The notes beneath the pieces were generated by a model. It made no database searches. It worked only from the letters and a program-made list of their open reading frames with translations, and was not told the DNA's origin. Below are positions 1-12,603 of a DNA stretch of 64,000 nt, one piece after another. Source of the stretch: Termitomyces sp. T153 (taxonomy: Eukaryota; Basidiomycota; Agaricomycetes; Agaricales; Lyophyllaceae); the NCBI GenBank assembly GCA_018296165.2, contig JACKQL020000004.1, positions 1,488,001-1,552,000 on the forward strand, read 5' to 3'. How positions within the stretch are numbered: the first letter of the stretch is position 1; every line of letters begins with the position of its first letter. The position numbers were made by a program, and so were the translations under genes.

Positions 1-818
1 CATTCTTATGGCAGCTGACTATCCATTTTGCTGGGACTCACTTCCGACCACGAGTGCTCCAAGGTTAAGCTGAGTGAGTAGCTATTCACCAAACATGCTT
101 ATTGGAAGGGCAAACTAGAAGAACATACTGTAGTCATCCATTTTGCTGTGTCCTTCCTCGCTGCAAGGGATTCAATACCTCCAGAGAAACCAAGATCACC
201 TATGATGTCCCTAGAAGCCTTCAGATATGAGGTTCAGGTCAACCAAGGATTCCTCACATAAGACAAAGGGAGAGCCAATAGTGTAGGTCAACTTCTGCTT
301 GACCCATCAAAGAATGAACCAGCTGCTGGGCTCTTTTCTAGATGAATAGTTCAAGGCACAAAGGATGCATCACATCAGTTGACATACATTGGTAGCTGGG
401 ATGTATTGGTAGAGCATTTTTGATGCAAATGCTCTTGCCCATGACTGTACAAGGGAAGGGAAGGTTCACATATGCATAACAGTCAAAATTCATACCTTCC
501 TACGAGCTGCATGTCTTTTACGGTCCACAATCATAATTAGAGTCTCATCCTTGGCAGGTACCCCTAGCAGGGGTCAGATGCAATGGGGCCGATCAGAATA
601 AATCTTACCTCTATAAGATGGTGCTCGCAAAAGATGAAGATATATTGGCTTTATGGCATTCACGTCATTGATGGAAAGTTCATTTGGGCCTAGGAGGAGT
701 TAGTTTCTAGCTACAGTGGCCTAGAATGCTTCTCACCTATCCGGACACATGGACCCAACTCTGTGTGAAGCCTGATTTTTTTCAATCTAACAATATACAT
801 GATAAATTTGCGATTACA
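1..818. other. Gene-free stretch
   Basis: I see no coding exon on either strand. The part from about 165 to 500 contains no CpG dinucleotide, which is unusual against the CpG-rich genes nearby and suggests old repeat DNA, but I recognise no transposon ends or protein remains. Confidence 0.5.
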
Positions 819-1238
819 CTACCTCTGAAGAGTAGTGTGCCGCCTGCCAGTCAAGACATGACAAACCATGTACCATTTGGTAGCCTTGGCCATCAATGGT
901 CCTGGAAATTGAGCAAGGGGATGGCGAAGTGATAGGCGATATTCTAGGACCAAGAGCCCAAGAGACACCAGATATATCATGAGTTGGAAAAGAGCAAGAC
1001 AACATATCTGCACATAGTCATTCTTGCCCTGTGCAGTATAGTAGACAAAATTTGTCGTTGTAACAGTGAAACAGATGCCAAAAAATTTGACAACATCCGG
1101 TTCATGCTTCCTAAATGACAGGGAAGATACCTGGCAGTAGTTCAAGAATGTTGCTTCGGGAACAATAGTGATAACATCAAAACTCACAATCGCAGCGACC
1201 AGAGTGAAAGATAAAGGTGACATGTAGGAGACAATCAT
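819..1238 (-). pseudogene. Truncated cytochrome P450 N-terminus (relic)
   Basis: The minus-strand reading frame ends with a P450 N-terminal membrane region followed by the proline-rich hinge (RHPLAQFPGP) and the start of helix A (KATKWYMVCHVLTGRRH). The same order is seen in the complete P450 gene starting at 1974 (NHPLARFPGP, SSKWWMVHRILVKGGRH), so the two are paralogues. Nothing after the hinge region survives: no I-helix, ExxR or heme-binding motif can be found between here and the window start. An intron probably lies near 1140-1190, but its phases do not join cleanly in my hands, another sign of decay. The fragment is divergently oriented to the intact gene, as expected for an inverted duplication that later lost one copy. 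Confidence 0.8.
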
Positions 1239-1973
1239 TTAGGATATTTTGGGGGAAGATAATGTATGGATCACAAAGACCGTAATACCTATATATTAGT
1301 CGTGTTAAGGCTGAGGCACATATTGGGTTATTGTGCGATCCCGACATGTCTGGATCAAGCAGTAACAAAAGAATTGAGACTCTTATGATAAGATGTATAT
1401 GATACAGCACAACGCCATCATCTAGGAACATAACCAGGTATATTTGTATTCAGGTATACTAGCGAGCTGATTGTTTTAGCTTTGCCATGCTCCTTCATCG
1501 CCAAGTGATACAAAACTCGAAGTCGTTGAAACGTTCCTGCCACGTTTGTGTCAGCTTCTAGTATAGCCACGAGTTGATCGTTTCAGCCTTGTCGATTGAT
1601 ATTTAGTAGTACAAACCATATGTACACTCCATGATTTCCAAGAATGGAAAAGACTATCTTATTCGTCTAGATGCATGCGCGCCACATCGCATCTCAAGTG
1701 ATGATCCCAACTCTGCACCAAAAACTCATCAAAGGGCCAAGGTGTTTCAAGTCAAAGTCAACGGCGATATAAATGATATACCGACGTTCCGACTCCGAGT
1801 GGTTGATAAGGAACTTGATTGATCTAAATTTGATTGATTGATCAATAATTTATCTGCACTCTGAGTGATGCACTTCGAAACGATTCATGTCCTGATTCGA
1901 GCGTGAGAGCTGGCTCATAAGTCTTAAATAAATAGATCCATCTCCCTTGAGTCCCCAGCAAGTGCTTTTCATA
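1239..1973. other. Intergenic region upstream of P450
   Basis: This stretch separates the P450 relic from the intact P450 gene and should contain the promoter of the latter. No coding exon is convincing; the small open frame at 1631-1822 matches nothing I know. Confidence 0.5.
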
Positions 1974-4389
1974 ATGATTGCGTTTATGTACCTGGCTGGC
2001 TGCGTTGCTTTTGTCGCAATGGTGAGAACTATCTATCCTACCTTTCAAGAAGTTCAGCTAACTGTCGGGATCTCCCCTAGATCAATCACCAACGCTATAA
2101 GCGCCACGAGCCATTGCTAGTACGATTTCTTCTAGAAACCCTTCTCCTTTGTTCCCTTATGAGTGCGATATCGTCCCTTTCGACACCTGGTAAAAGTTCC
2201 GGGCTTGCTTTGTACTTCTTCTTTTCCGTACTGAGCTACTCTCTCTCACTTGGCGCATCTATCATTTTATACCGGCTTTCTCCAAACCATCCACTTGCAA
2301 GATTTCCAGGTCCAACTCTTGCTTGTTCGTCTAAGTGGTGGATGGTACACCGTATCCTGGTCAAAGGAGGACGGCATCGAAAGCTTCTGGAGTTCGTCAT
2401 GCATCTCTATCCAGATAATGAACTATATAATGACGCCAACGTAGGTTGCATAATACACATGGTGCATGGGTCCGAGTGGGTGGGTCACTTGACTCACAAC
2501 TACTCGTTATATTAATATCTGAACCCTACTTTCTGACCAGGGCCTAACGAGCTGTCCGTGAATATTCCTGGTGCGATCAAGACTATCTATGGACAACTCA
2601 GCCGTGGACCCTTTTACGAAGGCATAAACTTCCCAATGTCTCAGAGACAGATGCTGAAATTAAGCATAGGCACGCCGGCTAAAGCTGATACTTTGATAAC
2701 TGTTACAGACAGAAGAATCCATTCTCGCAGGCGTCAGGTGACTCTCTGCGTTTCGCCCGCACAACGTATCGTATCTTACAAAAGTATGCAGGCGTGGTCG
2801 AAGGCCGTAACTGGTGAAGTCATGCGCTCGTTCATCCCGTTGGTGGAGGTTTGTGTATCCTGAACTATATATATCTTTGATGTTAAAGTCCAACAGGCGC
2901 GTGTTGCTCAACTCCTTAATATTTTTCACTCCCATGCCAACCAGAAGCTCCCAATTGACGTCGATCACTGGATTAATCTCTTCTTTATGTTGGTGTTCTC
3001 CTCACGATACAGCAATACATTGTTCCAATCCATCCAATAGGGATAGCATGGGCGACATGGGCTTTTCTGGTGGATTCGAGACAATGGCAGCTGGAAAAGA
3101 TACTGAAAAATGGCTAGAAACAGTAAGTCCAGGCAGCGCAGCCCTGTTAGCACTCACTTCAGGTATTCGTAGTTGGCCACGGGAGTCATATTTGTTAGTT
3201 GTACGTTTGTTGCTGAAAATGGATCATTGAACTACCATGTAGCTGACTACTATATTGTTGCTAGGTATGGGCCAGGTTCCCTGGCTCCGTGATCTCTTTC
3301 GCTTTCTACCTCAGACTGGTCCAATTCAATCGTTCCAAGGAGTGAGGCTGTTCTTCGCGCTAGTATCTATTGATTACTTGATAGTGAGTTAGTTTACGCA
3401 AGCCAAGGTTGACGAGATCCAGAAGACAGCTGTTAAACGACAAGATATTTTGAGTATTTTGGTAGGTCCTTCCGTTTGACTTCGAAACTCAACTGAGACT
3501 GAGGGCTCGTTAAGTTGAATGAAAGCAATCCATCGCTGACCTTAGACGAGGCAGCTGCAGATGCCTCTCTAATTGTTGTTGCCGCTACCGACACGAGTGT
3601 TCAAACGGTCATTACCCTACTTCGGCATGTCACCACAAACTCTGATTGTGCACACCGTTTACAAAACGAGATTTCTAATGCCGCATCCGATGGAATCATC
3701 GATATTGAAACTGTATTGAAGCTGCCCTACCTGGATGCTTGCGTACAAGAGGCTCTGCGAATCGTGCCACCTGGGCCATTCGGTATCGAAATGCTCTTTG
3801 CCACCCATAATATGCTAACTTGATGGATTCAGGACCTCCACGTAGCACCGGGCCCAGTGGTGCCTTTATTTGTGGTGAATGGGTACCACCTGGGACAACG
3901 GTCCATGTTCCTGTCTATGCAATGCATCGTGATCCATCATTCTTTGGCGTTTATGCCGACCAGTACATTCCCGAACGTTGGATTGAAGACGAAAGAAGGC
4001 TCAATCCCAACTTAGAACCCTTTGATATTAGTGCGTTCATGCCTTTTAGCTATGGATATGGGTCTTGCATAGGGAAGCACCTGGCACTCCAAAACATCAA
4101 GTATGTCAGGATTTGTCATTTCAACTCCTAATATTGACTCAGTTAACTTTTTCAGAATATTAGTAGCATTGATTATGCACAGCTTCGAGATCTCACCTGA
4201 GAATAAGTTTAATGGTACTGTGTTTGATGGATCATACCAGGTAAGAGTTGTTTTCACATAACATGGCCAAAACATAAGTCTGAAATTATTACCCTTCAGG
4301 AGTATGGGCTATGGAAACATGTACCACTCAGAATAATGATGACCTCAAAACGGAATGACTTCTCAATTGAGCAGAATGCTGAGGGGTAG
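1974..4389 (+). CDS. Cytochrome P450 monooxygenase
   Basis: A heme-thiolate monooxygenase, expected on the ER membrane. The ATG at 1974 opens a 48-nt exon (to 2021) joined in phase to 2081-2444, 2541-2848, 2897-2988 and 3041-3122, followed by several shorter exons. The N-terminus has hydrophobic membrane segments and the hinge HPLARFPGPT. Later landmarks are FSGGFETMAAGKDTEKWLET, the I-helix region VVAATDTSV, the K-helix ExxR in EALR, the PERW segment (QYIPERWIEDERR) and the heme-binding loop FSYGYGSCIGKHLA with its cysteine ligand. Length is about 550 residues, normal for fungal P450s. The region after RRIHSRRRQ lacks the usual WNRAF-like sequence, so this part is divergent or my splice is wrong there. 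Substrate cannot be inferred. A truncated paralogue lies just upstream on the other strand. Confidence 0.9.
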
Positions 4390-5226
4390 AACTGTTTTTT
4401 GTACTTACTATGAGAGTGGATGGTTAATGCATCGATTTGGACCTTGTTAGAGAGCCTTGCAGGGCTTGAGAATGATTTCATAGGTGTGTAAAAGGAATAC
4501 AGTCTGTAATTCCAACTGGGTTCATGTCTCCAAAAGTATGTATTGGCCCATTTCAAAATGACTGTTTTGAAATCAAGAGATGATCGGTCATTGAAAATGA
4601 ACTAAATCAAACGTGAAAAGCAAACGAAGGTGGCGAGATGGCGGATAATATATCAATTGTTCCAAGAGACGAAACGAATGAAAGATGTACTTACGGTGGC
4701 ACCGCGCACGGAACACATGTCAGTTGACTCTGAGTTGAAAGGTACTAAAGATTCAGGGACGCATTGATGAAACCTGGTGATAGGGGAGAATAGGGGCACC
4801 ACCCATAGCTACATAGCTCTACCCAGCTATTGAGTGGCGAACAGAAGCTGAGTAATTTGTCACTCGCTAGTCATCCGAAACTTTCCTACTTGCGATCGTG
4901 GTTGGGACAAAGCAGTGAGAAAGCAAATAAATTGAATATATGGGAAATGCCGACGAGATATCATGCCAGGCTGGTGGCATCCAGACAAATCTTTCGAGCT
5001 GATCGTGTGCAGTCGGGGAGCAGGCAATAGGAGGCAATTCCAATTTGTCGAATCTGATCCGAATCGACACTGACAATGAACGATCTTGAACGATCGAGCC
5101 AAACGAACGCGGTCAACACGACCACGTGACTGGCGACGCGTTGATGCAAAGTTTGGTTGGAATCAACAGGAACTGAATAAATAAATCAGCGAGCTCCCCC
5201 GGAAGCAAACTGAATATTATTCCTCC
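4390..5226. other. Intergenic region
   Basis: No supported gene. It holds the 3' flank of the P450 gene and the upstream region of the homeodomain gene. The small open frames here (for example 4830-5030) show no family resemblance. Confidence 0.5.
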
Positions 5227-6091
5227 ATGTCCATCCCGTCGCTGTCCCGCACGTCCTCCACCGCCAGCGTCGACTCGTCCGACGACGCTGCCAGTCCTGG
5301 CGCCACATCCTCAGTTCGCCGCACGCGCAAACGCTTCACCAACGAACAGCTCACCATGCTCGAGGACCTCTTCCACAAAAACTCCCATCCGTCGCGCGAG
5401 GAACGCGAATCGGTCGCCATGCTAGGCGGAATGTGCGTGAATTCTCTACGCGTCGAGACTGATATATAACTGTCATGACAGGGAAACAAAGTCGGTCACG
5501 ATATGGTTCCAAAACAAGCGGCAAATGGAACGTAGACTCTCTCTCAGCAACACGGCCCACAGCTCGCGCAGCCTTCCACAGCCTTGCTTGCCCGTCACAC
5601 GGCGTCCTTCGCTGGACTGTGTCGCTTCGCGATCGGAGCTCCCGATGCCTCCACCACGCACACCATCACGAAGACGCGATCCCCACGCAGCCATATGGGA
5701 AACCATGCCTTCGTCTCCCGTCGCACCGCCCTTCAGCCCTTCCCAGCGGGAGTTCATCGACTTCACCCAGTCACACCGTTCAAAAATGACCCTTGAGTGG
5801 GCGTGTGCAGCCGCGCGGTTTTCAGAGAAACATGGCTCTCGACCGCGTCGGGGCTCGAAAGTGAGGGTGAGGGTGAAGGAGAGGAGCGTGGGGAAGCTAG
5901 ACTTGACATGCTTGACAGACGAGGACACGGATGAGGCGCTTACCCCGCCCGGCACGTTAGTCGGAGGGGACATTAGATGGACTGCAGAGCCTGGGGGAGG
6001 GGTGTCTGCCGTCCAGCGTGGCGCCGAGGACGAGGATATGATGAAGGCAGCGTTAATGCTTTGCGACCTCGGGCGACGACCATCGCACTGA
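5227..6091 (+). CDS. Homeodomain transcription factor
   Basis: A nuclear DNA-binding regulator. Two exons, 5227-5432 and 5482-6091, separated by a 49-nt intron, give 271 residues. The homeodomain starts at about residue 35 (RRTRKRFTNEQLTMLEDLF) and the intron falls before the recognition helix (TKSVTIWFQNKRQMERR), which holds the invariant W, F and N of homeodomain helix 3. The rest is rich in Ser, Pro and Arg and looks disordered, with proline-rich PMPPPRTPSRR and an acidic stretch near the C-terminus. It resembles stand-alone fungal homeodomain proteins. I see no partner homeodomain gene, so a mating-type A locus is unlikely. Targets are unknown. Confidence 0.88.
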
Positions 6092-6616
6092 CACGACGCA
6101 TGAATTACGATTTAAATTAAGCTTGTTTAGGATTTGTACTTTTTCCCATCACGGCCGCCACATGTGCAGTGCACATACACTATTTTGCAGTCATTGCGCA
6201 AAGATCCACACCGGCCGTCCTCTAATAATTTTGTTTGGGGTCAAGTGGCTTTCTATAGACCACTGGCAGCTTGGTTTTAACTCTATGATACCACAAACTT
6301 GGGCTATACCACAGATTTTCACGGTTTACACCACAATCCTTCTAGATCTCTTCTTGTGTTCACTGTTCCCCACGGAGAGTCGTGGACAATGCATTTAATT
6401 CACTTTCACTAGAATAATTCGTTCGCTATATGGGTTCCTGTTGTAGAGACAAGAGAATAACTAAATTATACACTGGAAAACAATCAGTCGTACATTGATA
6501 ATTCATTCTTCTTAAAAGGGTATCCTGTTGCTCGCACATCTCGTCCAATAAAGAGGAGGAAAGGGGGAGGGGGACAAAATAAAAAGAGGGTGATGACTAG
6601 GGCAAAAAAAAAGCCA
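6092..6616. other. Convergent intergenic region
   Basis: The 3' ends of the homeodomain gene (plus) and the GRAM-VASt gene (minus) face each other here. I see no coding potential. The part next to 6550 is purine-rich (GGAGGAAAGGGGGAGGGGG). Confidence 0.5.
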
Positions 6617-9600
6617 CTAGTCCAACTTCTCCAACTCCTGCATCGAAGTCAATTGACTTTTGAGAGTCCATAGCCGTTCCTCCGCCGTATCCAAAGTCTT
6701 CAGCAGCTGCGCAACTTCTTCCCTCGCAGTCGCAGCAACAGGAGGCATGCCCGGTGGTGGTGGCGACGGCGACCCACTTTTCGCTACACCAAGCTCGTCC
6801 CATAACGCACTCACCACACCCTGCACCAACTTCTCCCTCTCCACCTCCTTCCTCAAAGTCTTCCTCACCACTGCCTCGTCCCGCCCGCCCGACCGCATCA
6901 GCGTATATATGTTGCTGAATACAAGCAGCACGATGACGAAGTAAAGTATTGCCGTTGACGTTGACTGTTCCCACGCGTCCTGGACAAGCTCGATCGCCGT
7001 ACGTGTGCTCCGGCACGCAACCTGGTACGCTCCGTCGAACGTATCCCAGGCCCACTGAAGCCCGCGCTGGTTCCTCTCTTTCTCCCTCTGCTTACGCTCT
7101 TCCTCCTCCGTAAGTTCTTTCGACGCCCCCTCTATCGCATCTGCTGCTGTCTCCGCAGCCTTCGCAGCCGCAGCCGCAGCCGCCTGTGAGAGGGTAGCGA
7201 GATCCACACCTTCTGGCACGAACTCGGTCTGGTGCTCCTTGATATACGCTCGCATCGCCTTCTCAAGTTCGCCATGGTACACCTTCTGCCCATCGATGGC
7301 CGAACGTTCAATGATACCCTTGATGAAACTTCGCCCTGTCCACTCAACTTCGGTAGTCACCACAATTCGCGTCGAGACAGTACTCGCCCACATGATACAG
7401 GTACGCGTCTTCACGGCAAAAACACCTCCGCTTGGAACCTCTGGCGTACGCGTCGTCGTGAGTAAGATAACATGGTCGTCAAAGTCACAATACACCATCT
7501 CGTCACGGATTTCGCATTTGGTCTGTTTCGGCCCGAGGCTCCCATTGAGGGGTTTAATATAAGACATATTCCGCACAAGAAGGTTTGAGTTGGGTGCTGT
7601 TGGCGTCCAATCTGATATTTGGATATCTAGAGAGGTGATAAATAGGAGGTAACGATTAAGTACATAAAGTGGTACGCACCCATGAGCTTTTGGTTGACGG
7701 ACATGAAGTCCTTCATGAATCCGCTGGCGAAAATTAACCCATAAATCTTTTCCGGCGTTCCTGGAACAACAGCGTCCAACGCCGTCTCGACGAGGTGCTT
7801 CCCCTCTTTTCCACAAACACACGTCGTCGCCTTCCGCACTGAACCAGTGACTTCCTGATCCGCAAGGGTCGCGTTCATGCTGGGTGCGTCAAATGAACCA
7901 CGACCCCCACTCGAAATGCTGGCGTCGTCGGGACGTTCCAGTTTCCAGATGTTATGTATGACGTCAAAGGTCGTGTCACGCGACAAAAAAGACGCGAAGG
8001 TGTATTTATTCTGCCTCGTCGTTACTTGGATGCCGTTGGGGATCACAAACGCGGTCATTTTCTTCTCGAGGTGCGTAACTTCGTTGATTGGAATTGACAA
8101 CTGCGCTCAGAGGATGAGATCGGGTCTGGGTTGGCGAATAGGGGGACCTACGTCTGTGATCCAACCAAAGATGTTCGCGTGGAAACAAATGTGATTTTCG
8201 GATATATATAATCTGCCTTGTATGAGTATTTCCCGTTGCAGAGCACAGCCGTAATCTACATAGAGTCATCGGTTGTAACTGAGACAGTTACTGTACAAGG
8301 TGCTTACCATCAATCAGATAGTCACCCTCTGGAATGCTCGGAAACAAGTCGTGAAAGTCTGCATTGCGCTTATTACTTGCAACGGCAAATCCTGTGACAG
8401 GAATATCAACCTCTCCTAGATCCAGGCCATCCAGATTGTCCTCCGAGTCATCGTCACTACCTTCCGAGGTTTCCTCGAGGCCAGAGTAGTAGTCTGGACG
8501 ATCCTCTCCAGGATAGTATTCCGACTTATCATCACTATAAACCGATATTGAGCCCTTACGCCGCGAACGGATACTTTTATTTGAGGGCGACAGTTCGTTC
8601 GACTTGGTTCTATGATGACGAGAAGACAGGCTTCCGGGGGGAGAAACGTATGTAGTACTCGCAGAAGATAGTTTACGAGATGGCCCGGGTTGAGGTGACT
8701 GCGCTGTCCCTACCGCTGCCGCCACGAACTGTGCCTGTTGGGCAGAAGGTAGACTGTGGTTGGCCATTGCAAGGCCAGAGGCAGCAATTGCACTTGCAAG
8801 ACCAGTTGGTTTACGTTGTGTGGTCGATCGACGCCAAGGCCGCTTCTTTTCTTTGTTCGTGCCTGCTGAGGAAATAATAGAGGCGCTGTCCGCGTCGCGT
8901 CGAGGAGAAGACAAGTAGACCGAGCTGGCTGTTGGGGAAGTTGTGGACTTGGGTGGAGACTGTGATTCTGGTGATGGATACTCGGACGTGGGGGATTCGA
9001 CAAGATTGGCCCGGGAGGTAAGCACTACATCTTGACTGTCACTTGATACTCGGGTTGGTGGCGCTACAGAACTTGGCGCTGGATGGTCAATTTTGACCGG
9101 TGGTGGGCGGTTGAGGGAGCGGTTGGACCCTTGTTTACGAATCTCCTGTGTTGGATAGAGGGCCTTTGATGACATCGGCTGTTCAGCTGCGGCTGGAGTC
9201 ACAGGTCTGGAAAGTGACTTGACAGATTTGGTAGGCTCGGCTGATTTGCTGAACGAAGTGGTACGAGGTCGAGCTGTGGTAGGAGTTGTCAAGTCCTCGT
9301 CCGCAGGATCAGGCTCGAGAGTTGTCCGTGAGGCAGATGTCGTACGATATCTGCCACTGAAACCGTTGATCATGTTACCGTTCATGACACCATCAGTCCG
9401 GCGATTTGCCGAATTCGTAAGACTCGATTCTGAATTGGACGGTGAAAGATCGCTATGCCCGAGCATTGGCGAAGGAGGTACAATGGTCACACTGGGAAAT
9501 GTACTGTCCGAGTCTGCACCCGACTCGTTCTCGCCATCGACATCGGTTTTGATAAATGTCGGGATCGGTGTTGGTGTCGGCGTTGGCGTTGGCGCTGGAT

Positions 9601-9772
9601 TCGGGGACGAAGACCGGATTGGGGTAGGAGACGCGGGGCTTGCTGAGGAAGGGACCCTGCTGCGGGGTTGCGATCCGCTCGAGCGCGGCGTTTTGGCTGA
9701 TGAGTCGGACCGATCGCGTGTGTGTGGTGTGCTCGCTTTATTGACAAGTTTAGTCAGAAAATTGGGAGCCAT
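6617..9772 (-). CDS. GRAM-VASt sterol-transfer protein (LAM/Aster family)
   Basis: Family members sit in the ER at membrane contact sites and move sterol between membranes. Four exons (9772-8308, 8255-8152, 8100-7680, 7626-6617) sum to exactly 3,000 nt, giving 999 residues. The N-terminal ~470 residues are Ser/Pro/Thr-rich and disordered. The GRAM domain follows (NADFHDLFPSIPEGDYLIDD, then CALQREILIQGRLYISENHI and FHANIFGWITDLSIPINEV). A VASt lipid-binding domain begins near residue 640 (GTPEKIYGLIFASGFMKDFM) and runs to about residue 800 (KVYHGELEKAMRAYI). A single transmembrane helix lies near residues 891-913 (ILYFVIVLLVFSNIYTLM), followed by a short coiled-coil-like tail. This order is that of yeast Lam/Ysp2-type proteins. 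I chose the ATG at 9772 (MAPNFLTKL); an in-frame ATG lies 90 nt upstream. Confidence 0.93.
9565..9600 (-). repeat. Short in-frame Pro-Thr coding repeat
   Basis: A run of near-identical 6-bp units on the minus strand codes for alternating Pro and Thr (PTPTPTPTPIPT) in the disordered N-terminal part of the GRAM-VASt protein. Such runs change length easily. Confidence 0.7.
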
Positions 9773-10074
9773 ACAATTAAACTTTCTTCCGCTTCTGCCA
9801 CTTCTATAATCAGCAGCGCAGGCCTGCAGCTGAGCAAGTTGAAGCTTGGAGATGAAAAACAAAGCAGAGTGATATGTTGTTTACAGATTGTCATCGACCA
9901 CGAGGCCGGTGTCATCGGCATCAATCTCTCTCTTTCAACCACCATCAGTTCTACATGCAAGAAAATATTCCGACTTCCGAAATACGAATTTTTATTACAA
10001 CATGTCAAGCGAATACAAAGATGTGGGATAGCGATAACGCTTTCACTGCGGCACTGTGGGCTACAAGTTAGAAC
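9773..10074. other. Short intergenic region, GRAM-VASt promoter side
   Basis: About 300 bp between the 3' end of the monooxygenase gene and the start of the GRAM-VASt gene, both on the minus strand. It should hold the GRAM-VASt promoter and 5' UTR. No clear motif seen. Confidence 0.5.
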
Positions 10075-12603
10075 TCAAAGGTAGGTCTGTGTTACCAAAT
10101 CAAGCATACCAGGGGGATAATCAATTTCCTTCATATACCAGGCCTCTGCAAGCGAGCAGTCGGATTAGATATACATCACCTTGAATGTTGAACACTCACT
10201 GTCTCCGTTTGGGTTCTTGTCGTCAACTGTCTGCCCGTCTCCCAGCCAGTACAGCCGGTTCTTGACAGAACCGTCGAGCCGTTCATAATTATAGTCCTCC
10301 CAGCGGGGATGCGACAGCGCACGAGCTGCATGCAACGAAGAGCCTATTGTCATTTTGATGAGTTTTGTGTTCTAACGGTCCCAGTCATGTCTTACCTGGC
10401 CAGAGTGCAATCACCCTTCCCTCTTCCTTGCCGCTCTTGTACCACGAGCGACATTTTCCGCTGAATACGGTCTATATGACGTTAGAATCATGTCATGCAG
10501 AATGTATAATCGGAACATACTGTTGGGAAGTAGCTCTCCAAGTACGCATCGAAATCAGCCACAGCCTCGGGCTTTACCTCAATACTCTTCAGACGCTCGC
10601 GTTGCAGCTTCAACGTCGCTGCGACCACATAATCCACTTGCTTCTCCATGATGACAAGCAGCGAGCCTGCACCTACCCCCGCACTTGGGCCCAGCGTCTG
10701 GAACCAGTTGGGGAATCCATCCGTTGCAATCGATAGATATGTGCGAGGGTGCGGGTCGTATTTATCCGACAGGTCTATACCGTTGCGTCCGATAATGGGG
10801 AAGCCAAATCGGAACGACGTGTCAAAACCTATGCATGGTCAAGTGGCCGAACAGGCATGGCGAGAGCACAGCATACCAGTTGCACAAACGAGGATATCAA
10901 TTTCTTCATGCTTGCCATCCTCAGTCTCTATGCCTGTAGGGGTAATCCGCTTGATGGGCGTTGGGATAAAATCGACCTGCATGATACGAGTCAGCTCTCT
11001 TTATGATCATCAGTTTCCATAATCGAACATTATCTTCACAGAGCGCCTCAAGGTAACCCGGACCCGGGGTCAAGCGACGACACGCAGGAGAGAAATCGGG
11101 GATCACTGCGTTCTTTCTTATCAGCATCTACCCATCGTGTCCCTTGTGAAATGCTCACGGTGGTCAGCGATCCACGGCTTCTTCACTAATCTTTCCTTCA
11201 TGTCTTCTTCGAACGCAATCTGAGCTCCAATCGAGGCTTCAGTCCCACGGAGCGTGGCGGAATTTGCAGACTGAAACGATAATTATAAACTGGTACACCT
11301 GACAAAACTAAACCTGGCTCACGTTCAATTCACATTCAAGCTGCCAGCGGAAGTCTCTATAGAAATCAGGATCTTGGAAATTCTTCTTGTCCTCTTCTGT
11401 AAAATAGTCTGATGGATTGTTATCAACTCAATTTCCACGGGTGTGTGAAAGTCTCCACAATTAGACTTACAGTTGTTGACAGCCTCCCCCTTGGCTAATT
11501 GAATCAATCGGTCTCGAAGAAATACTCCAGAAATCCAGGTCTTTCCACGGACATAATTTGATAAATGTTTGACATGAGGTTGGAGCGACGGGACTAGTTG
11601 GATCGCTGATGAGCCCTATCAATTCACCGGATTATTCGCGCTCCAGTATTGATTGTTGATGGCACTTACCACACCGATAACTGCCACTCGCTTGTTACCC
11701 CAGCCCTTGACTGTCTCTTGCCACCCACTCTCATTTGCGTCCCACTCGGCGCTGTGTATCACCTGTCCTTTGAAGCTACCGAACCCCGGTATATCTGGCC
11801 AAGACCAGCGGCTCAGCCCGCCCAAGCCTGCGAGGACAAGATCCGCTGTGTCGTCAAACTCCTCAAAATCTGTCTTCCAGTTCCACAGAACGTGCTCGCC
11901 GGCCTCGGTGGGAGAACCCCGAGCGGGGCGACGTACTTTGAGGTGCCATTTACCAGTGTCTTCGTTGTAAATGGCGCTGGTGATACGATGACGGAGTTTA
12001 ATGAAGGGTCTGAGCGCGTATTTATCGACCACGCGATTGAGATAGGCACGGATTTCGGGACCTGGGGCGTAGAATGCAGACCAGTCTTTGTTGTCTTCAA
12101 AGGTAAGTTGGTACTGATGTGCGAATGAATGAGTCTAGAGTGTGGAAAGAAGCAGCGCACGTACGGAATGCGACGGAATGTCGCAGGCTAGTCCAGGGTA
12201 TCTGTTCGCATGCCAAGTGCCGCCGACGCCTGCTTGCGATTCGTACACAGTGAGGTCAATGTTTTTGACACGCTGTCGGAAGCTGATCGCAAAGGAGACG
12301 TAATTGATCAGTCACAATTGGGATAGTGTTATTTGCACTGCGGTGCGTACCGGATTCCTGCGGTGATACCTGCAGAATCACGGTGATGAATATCGAACAT
12401 GTCACAAAAATGTGGCTCCTTGATGTAACCAACTCACCGCTGTAGCCAGCACCGATGGTGACCACTTTGATGGGGCGCGCGTCGTCGATTGAGAAGTTTG
12501 GCAGCTCATAGGCATTACTGGCGACGTATACTTCCTTCGCTTTTGTGCCGTTCATATTATTCACACCATTGGTGTGTCCGTTAATGCCGTTTGGTGAGAC
12601 CAT
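10075..12603 (-). CDS. FAD-dependent monooxygenase, Baeyer-Villiger type
   Basis: A soluble NADPH- and FAD-dependent oxygenase that would insert oxygen next to a carbonyl or oxidise a soft nucleophile. About 600 residues in roughly ten exons. The start (MVSPNGINGHTNG) leads to the FAD-binding Rossmann motif GAGYSG, whose surroundings are split by introns. The Baeyer-Villiger fingerprint FxGxxxHxxxW is present (FKGQVIHSAEW, near 11,760). The NADPH Rossmann motif is formed across an intron (RVAVIGV joined to GSSAIQLVPSL, intron near 11,670). The last exon gives AWYMKEIDYPPGM and ends LVTQTYL. Family knowledge: such enzymes occur in secondary metabolism and in alkane or ketone degradation. The P450 gene about 8 kb away could be a partner, but two other genes lie between them. 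Substrate is unknown. Confidence 0.9.

Noticed and set aside
4830..5149. Several small open frames before the homeodomain gene
   Set aside because: No similarity to known families and no consistent start or splice context.
5473..5973. 166-codon open frame on the minus strand
   Set aside because: Antisense shadow of the homeodomain gene's second exon.
5227..6091. Possible mating-type A (HD1/HD2) locus
   Set aside because: Only one homeodomain gene is present, with no divergent partner and no usual flanking genes, so a stand-alone regulator is more likely.
9219..9809. 196-codon open frame on the plus strand
   Set aside because: It is antisense to the Ser/Pro-rich first exon of the GRAM-VASt gene; its Gly/Val-rich reading is the mirror of the Pro-Thr repeat.
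11649..12128. 159-codon open frame on the plus strand
   Set aside because: Antisense to the exon carrying the Baeyer-Villiger motif.
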